Shown here in pieces: positions 6,652-7,167 of a DNA stretch of 7,167 nucleotides. The notes under the pieces are model-generated. The model did not search any database, was not told the origin of the DNA, and saw nothing but the letters and a program-made list of their open reading frames with translations. This DNA comes from an uncultured Ruminococcus sp. (GTDB lineage: Bacteria > Bacillota > Clostridia > Oscillospirales > Ruminococcaceae): contig CAMHMM010000096.1 of NCBI GenBank assembly GCA_946186215.1, positions 1 through 7,167 on the forward strand, in the 5' to 3' direction. The translations under genes were made by a program, and so were the position numbers. The first letter of the stretch is position 1; every line of letters starts with the position of its first letter.

Positions 6652-6866
6652 CGTATCGCTGTGACTTGTACCGATACGACGGCAGGTTTCCTGACTTACC
6701 TTCATCGTGCCATGCAGCCTTCCCGATCGCTCAGTGACAGGATATCAAAATAATATCCAATTGCATGGTACTCCGGATCACAGTGACGAGATCGTGCCTG
6801 ATTTTCACACGCTTCCCTTTTGACCTCGCTAAAGGTTTACCTTTGCGCGGCACCGCCATACCTTTG
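6652..6866 (-). promoter_or_regulatory. Cobalamin riboswitch aptamer
   Basis: Senses a cobalamin in the nascent mRNA and controls the operon. Reading the minus strand 5' to 3': GGGAA (6817-6813), GTGAAAATC (6808-6800), a CGTCACTGTGATCCGG segment matching the L5 region, a long P6-type arm closed by CCATGCA/TGCATGG (6768-6762 with 6716-6710), within it the hairpin GGATAT/ATATCC (6758-6753 with 6745-6740), GTCACTG then GGGAAGGC, and the B12 box AAGTCAGGAAACCTGCC (6697-6681). ATGGCGG (6859-6853) can pair with CTGCCGT just 3' of the B12 box as the closing stem. The 3' hairpin P13 (CGTATCG/CGATACG, 6678-6672 with 6658-6652) has a loop containing GTCACAG (6665-6659). This pairs over 7 bp, one of them G-U, with CTGTGAT (6783-6777) in L5, giving the expected kissing loop. 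The outer limits are approximate. The specific cobalamin form preferred is not determinable here. Confidence 0.95.
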
Positions 6867-6876
6867 ATTTTAGGGT

Positions 6877-6898
6877 GTCTGCATGGGTGAATGCAGAC
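6877..6898 (-). promoter_or_regulatory. Hairpin at the 5' end of the riboswitch transcript
   Basis: GTCTGCAT (6898-6891) and ATGCAGAC (6884-6877) form a perfect 8-bp stem with loop TCACCC. The predicted transcription start is near 6900, so the hairpin would cap the mRNA 5' end. Its loop can also pair with a sequence 3' of P13 (6652-6645), which suggests a structural role in the riboswitch. Confidence 0.6.
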
Positions 6899-6906
6899 CA
6901 TAGACT

Positions 6907-6935
6907 ATATTAACACAACATAAGGAAAAATGCAA
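6907..6935 (-). promoter_or_regulatory. Probable sigma-A promoter of the riboswitch-cbiK operon
   Basis: On the minus strand TTGCAT (6935-6930), a 17-base spacer, then TAATAT (6912-6907) preceded by TGT, an extended -10 feature. The expected start is about base 6900, just before the 5' hairpin. The -35 hexamer matches consensus only in TTG, so spacing, the extended -10 and position carry the call. Confidence 0.55.
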
Positions 6936-6982
6936 GCGCTAATAATGATGAATTTACACAAAAATTCGCTGTATATACCCGT

Positions 6983-7167
6983 TCATTGTTGCATTTGGTC
7001 CGACATATAGAGGAGAGCATTGCAGATCGCCGCGGCAACATTGCTGCCGCCCTTGCGTCCGCGGGCAACGATACAGGATATGCCGCTGTTTATCAGCATC
7101 TCCTTTGACTGCACGACATTCACAAATCCTACAGGAACGCCTATCACAAATCTCGGAATAAAGCTTC
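6983..7167 (-). CDS. cbiC: Precorrin-8X methylmutase CbiC, C-terminal part (gene continues past the window)
   Basis: Moves a methyl group from C-11 to C-12 to make (cobalt-)precorrin-8 into hydrogenobyrinate or cobyrinate in corrin-ring synthesis; a cytoplasmic enzyme. Only the last 60 residues and a TGA stop (6985-6983) are in the window; the 5' part lies beyond the right edge. The family's C-terminal signatures are clear: FVIGVPVGFVNVVQSKE, then ARGRKGGSNVAAAICNALL. The gene runs in the same direction as the cbiK operon but is separated from it by a promoter and the riboswitch leader. It could belong to an upstream cbi biosynthetic operon. Confidence 0.93.
   Translation of the reverse strand, partial: SFIPRFVIGVPVGFVNVVQSKEMLINSGISCIVARGRKGGSNVAAAICNALLYMSDQMQQ

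Noticed and set aside
6286..6753. Open frame of 155 codons on the + strand running through the riboswitch
   Set aside because: It covers the reverse complement of the cbiK linker, the terminator and the aptamer, and has Ser/Val/Ala low complexity. No support as a gene.
6950..6967. Hairpin GAATTT/AAATTC as a terminator of cbiC
   Set aside because: Only a 6-bp, nearly all A/T stem with no clear T-run after it; too weak to call.

Overview
The window looks like part of a low-to-mid GC anaerobic Firmicute, most likely a Ruminococcus-like Oscillospiraceae member. This is an inference from four things: AGGAGG-type ribosome sites, lipoproteins with long Thr/Glu/Ala linkers, a GAF-GGDEF protein of a type I associate with rumen and gut clostridia, and anaerobic (cbi-type) cobalamin genes. 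No sequence search was run.

Layout. On the + strand, 1-1164 is the 3' part of a gene for a GAF-GGDEF diguanylate cyclase; its frame is open to the left window edge. It converges on a five-gene operon on the minus strand, and the two meet at a large hairpin (1238-1282) that probably terminates one or both. The operon runs right to left: a lipid-anchored CbiK-type cobaltochelatase (5406-6506), a lipoprotein with two copies of a NEAT-like domain (4447-5409), a lipoprotein substrate-binding protein (3353-4450), a FecCD/BtuC-family permease (2335-3336), and a BtuD/FecE-type ATPase with an extra C-terminal domain of about 100 residues (1259-2338). Three of the four junctions are 4-base ATGA stop/start overlaps. 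The fourth, before the permease, is a 16-base gap with a perfect AGGAGG.

Upstream of the operon, 6507-6935 is a complete regulatory leader on the minus strand. It holds a probable promoter (6907-6935), a 5' hairpin, a cobalamin riboswitch aptamer with a recognisable B12 box and L5-L13 kissing-loop complementarity, a candidate antiterminator hexamer, an intrinsic terminator just before the ribosome site, and then cbiK. Right of that, 6983-7167 is the C-terminal end of cbiC (precorrin-8X methylmutase), also on the minus strand.

How it fits together. The cobalamin riboswitch should switch the operon off when the cell has enough cobalamin. The three transporter genes form a complete importer. 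Two further surface lipoproteins are co-expressed with it: a chelatase with all the catalytic metal ligands I expect, and a tandem NEAT-like protein that could bind a tetrapyrrole. My hypothesis is that this operon handles a metal-tetrapyrrole outside the membrane (metal insertion, removal or exchange, and relay) before import. The adjacent cbiC shows that the organism also has at least part of de novo corrinoid synthesis.
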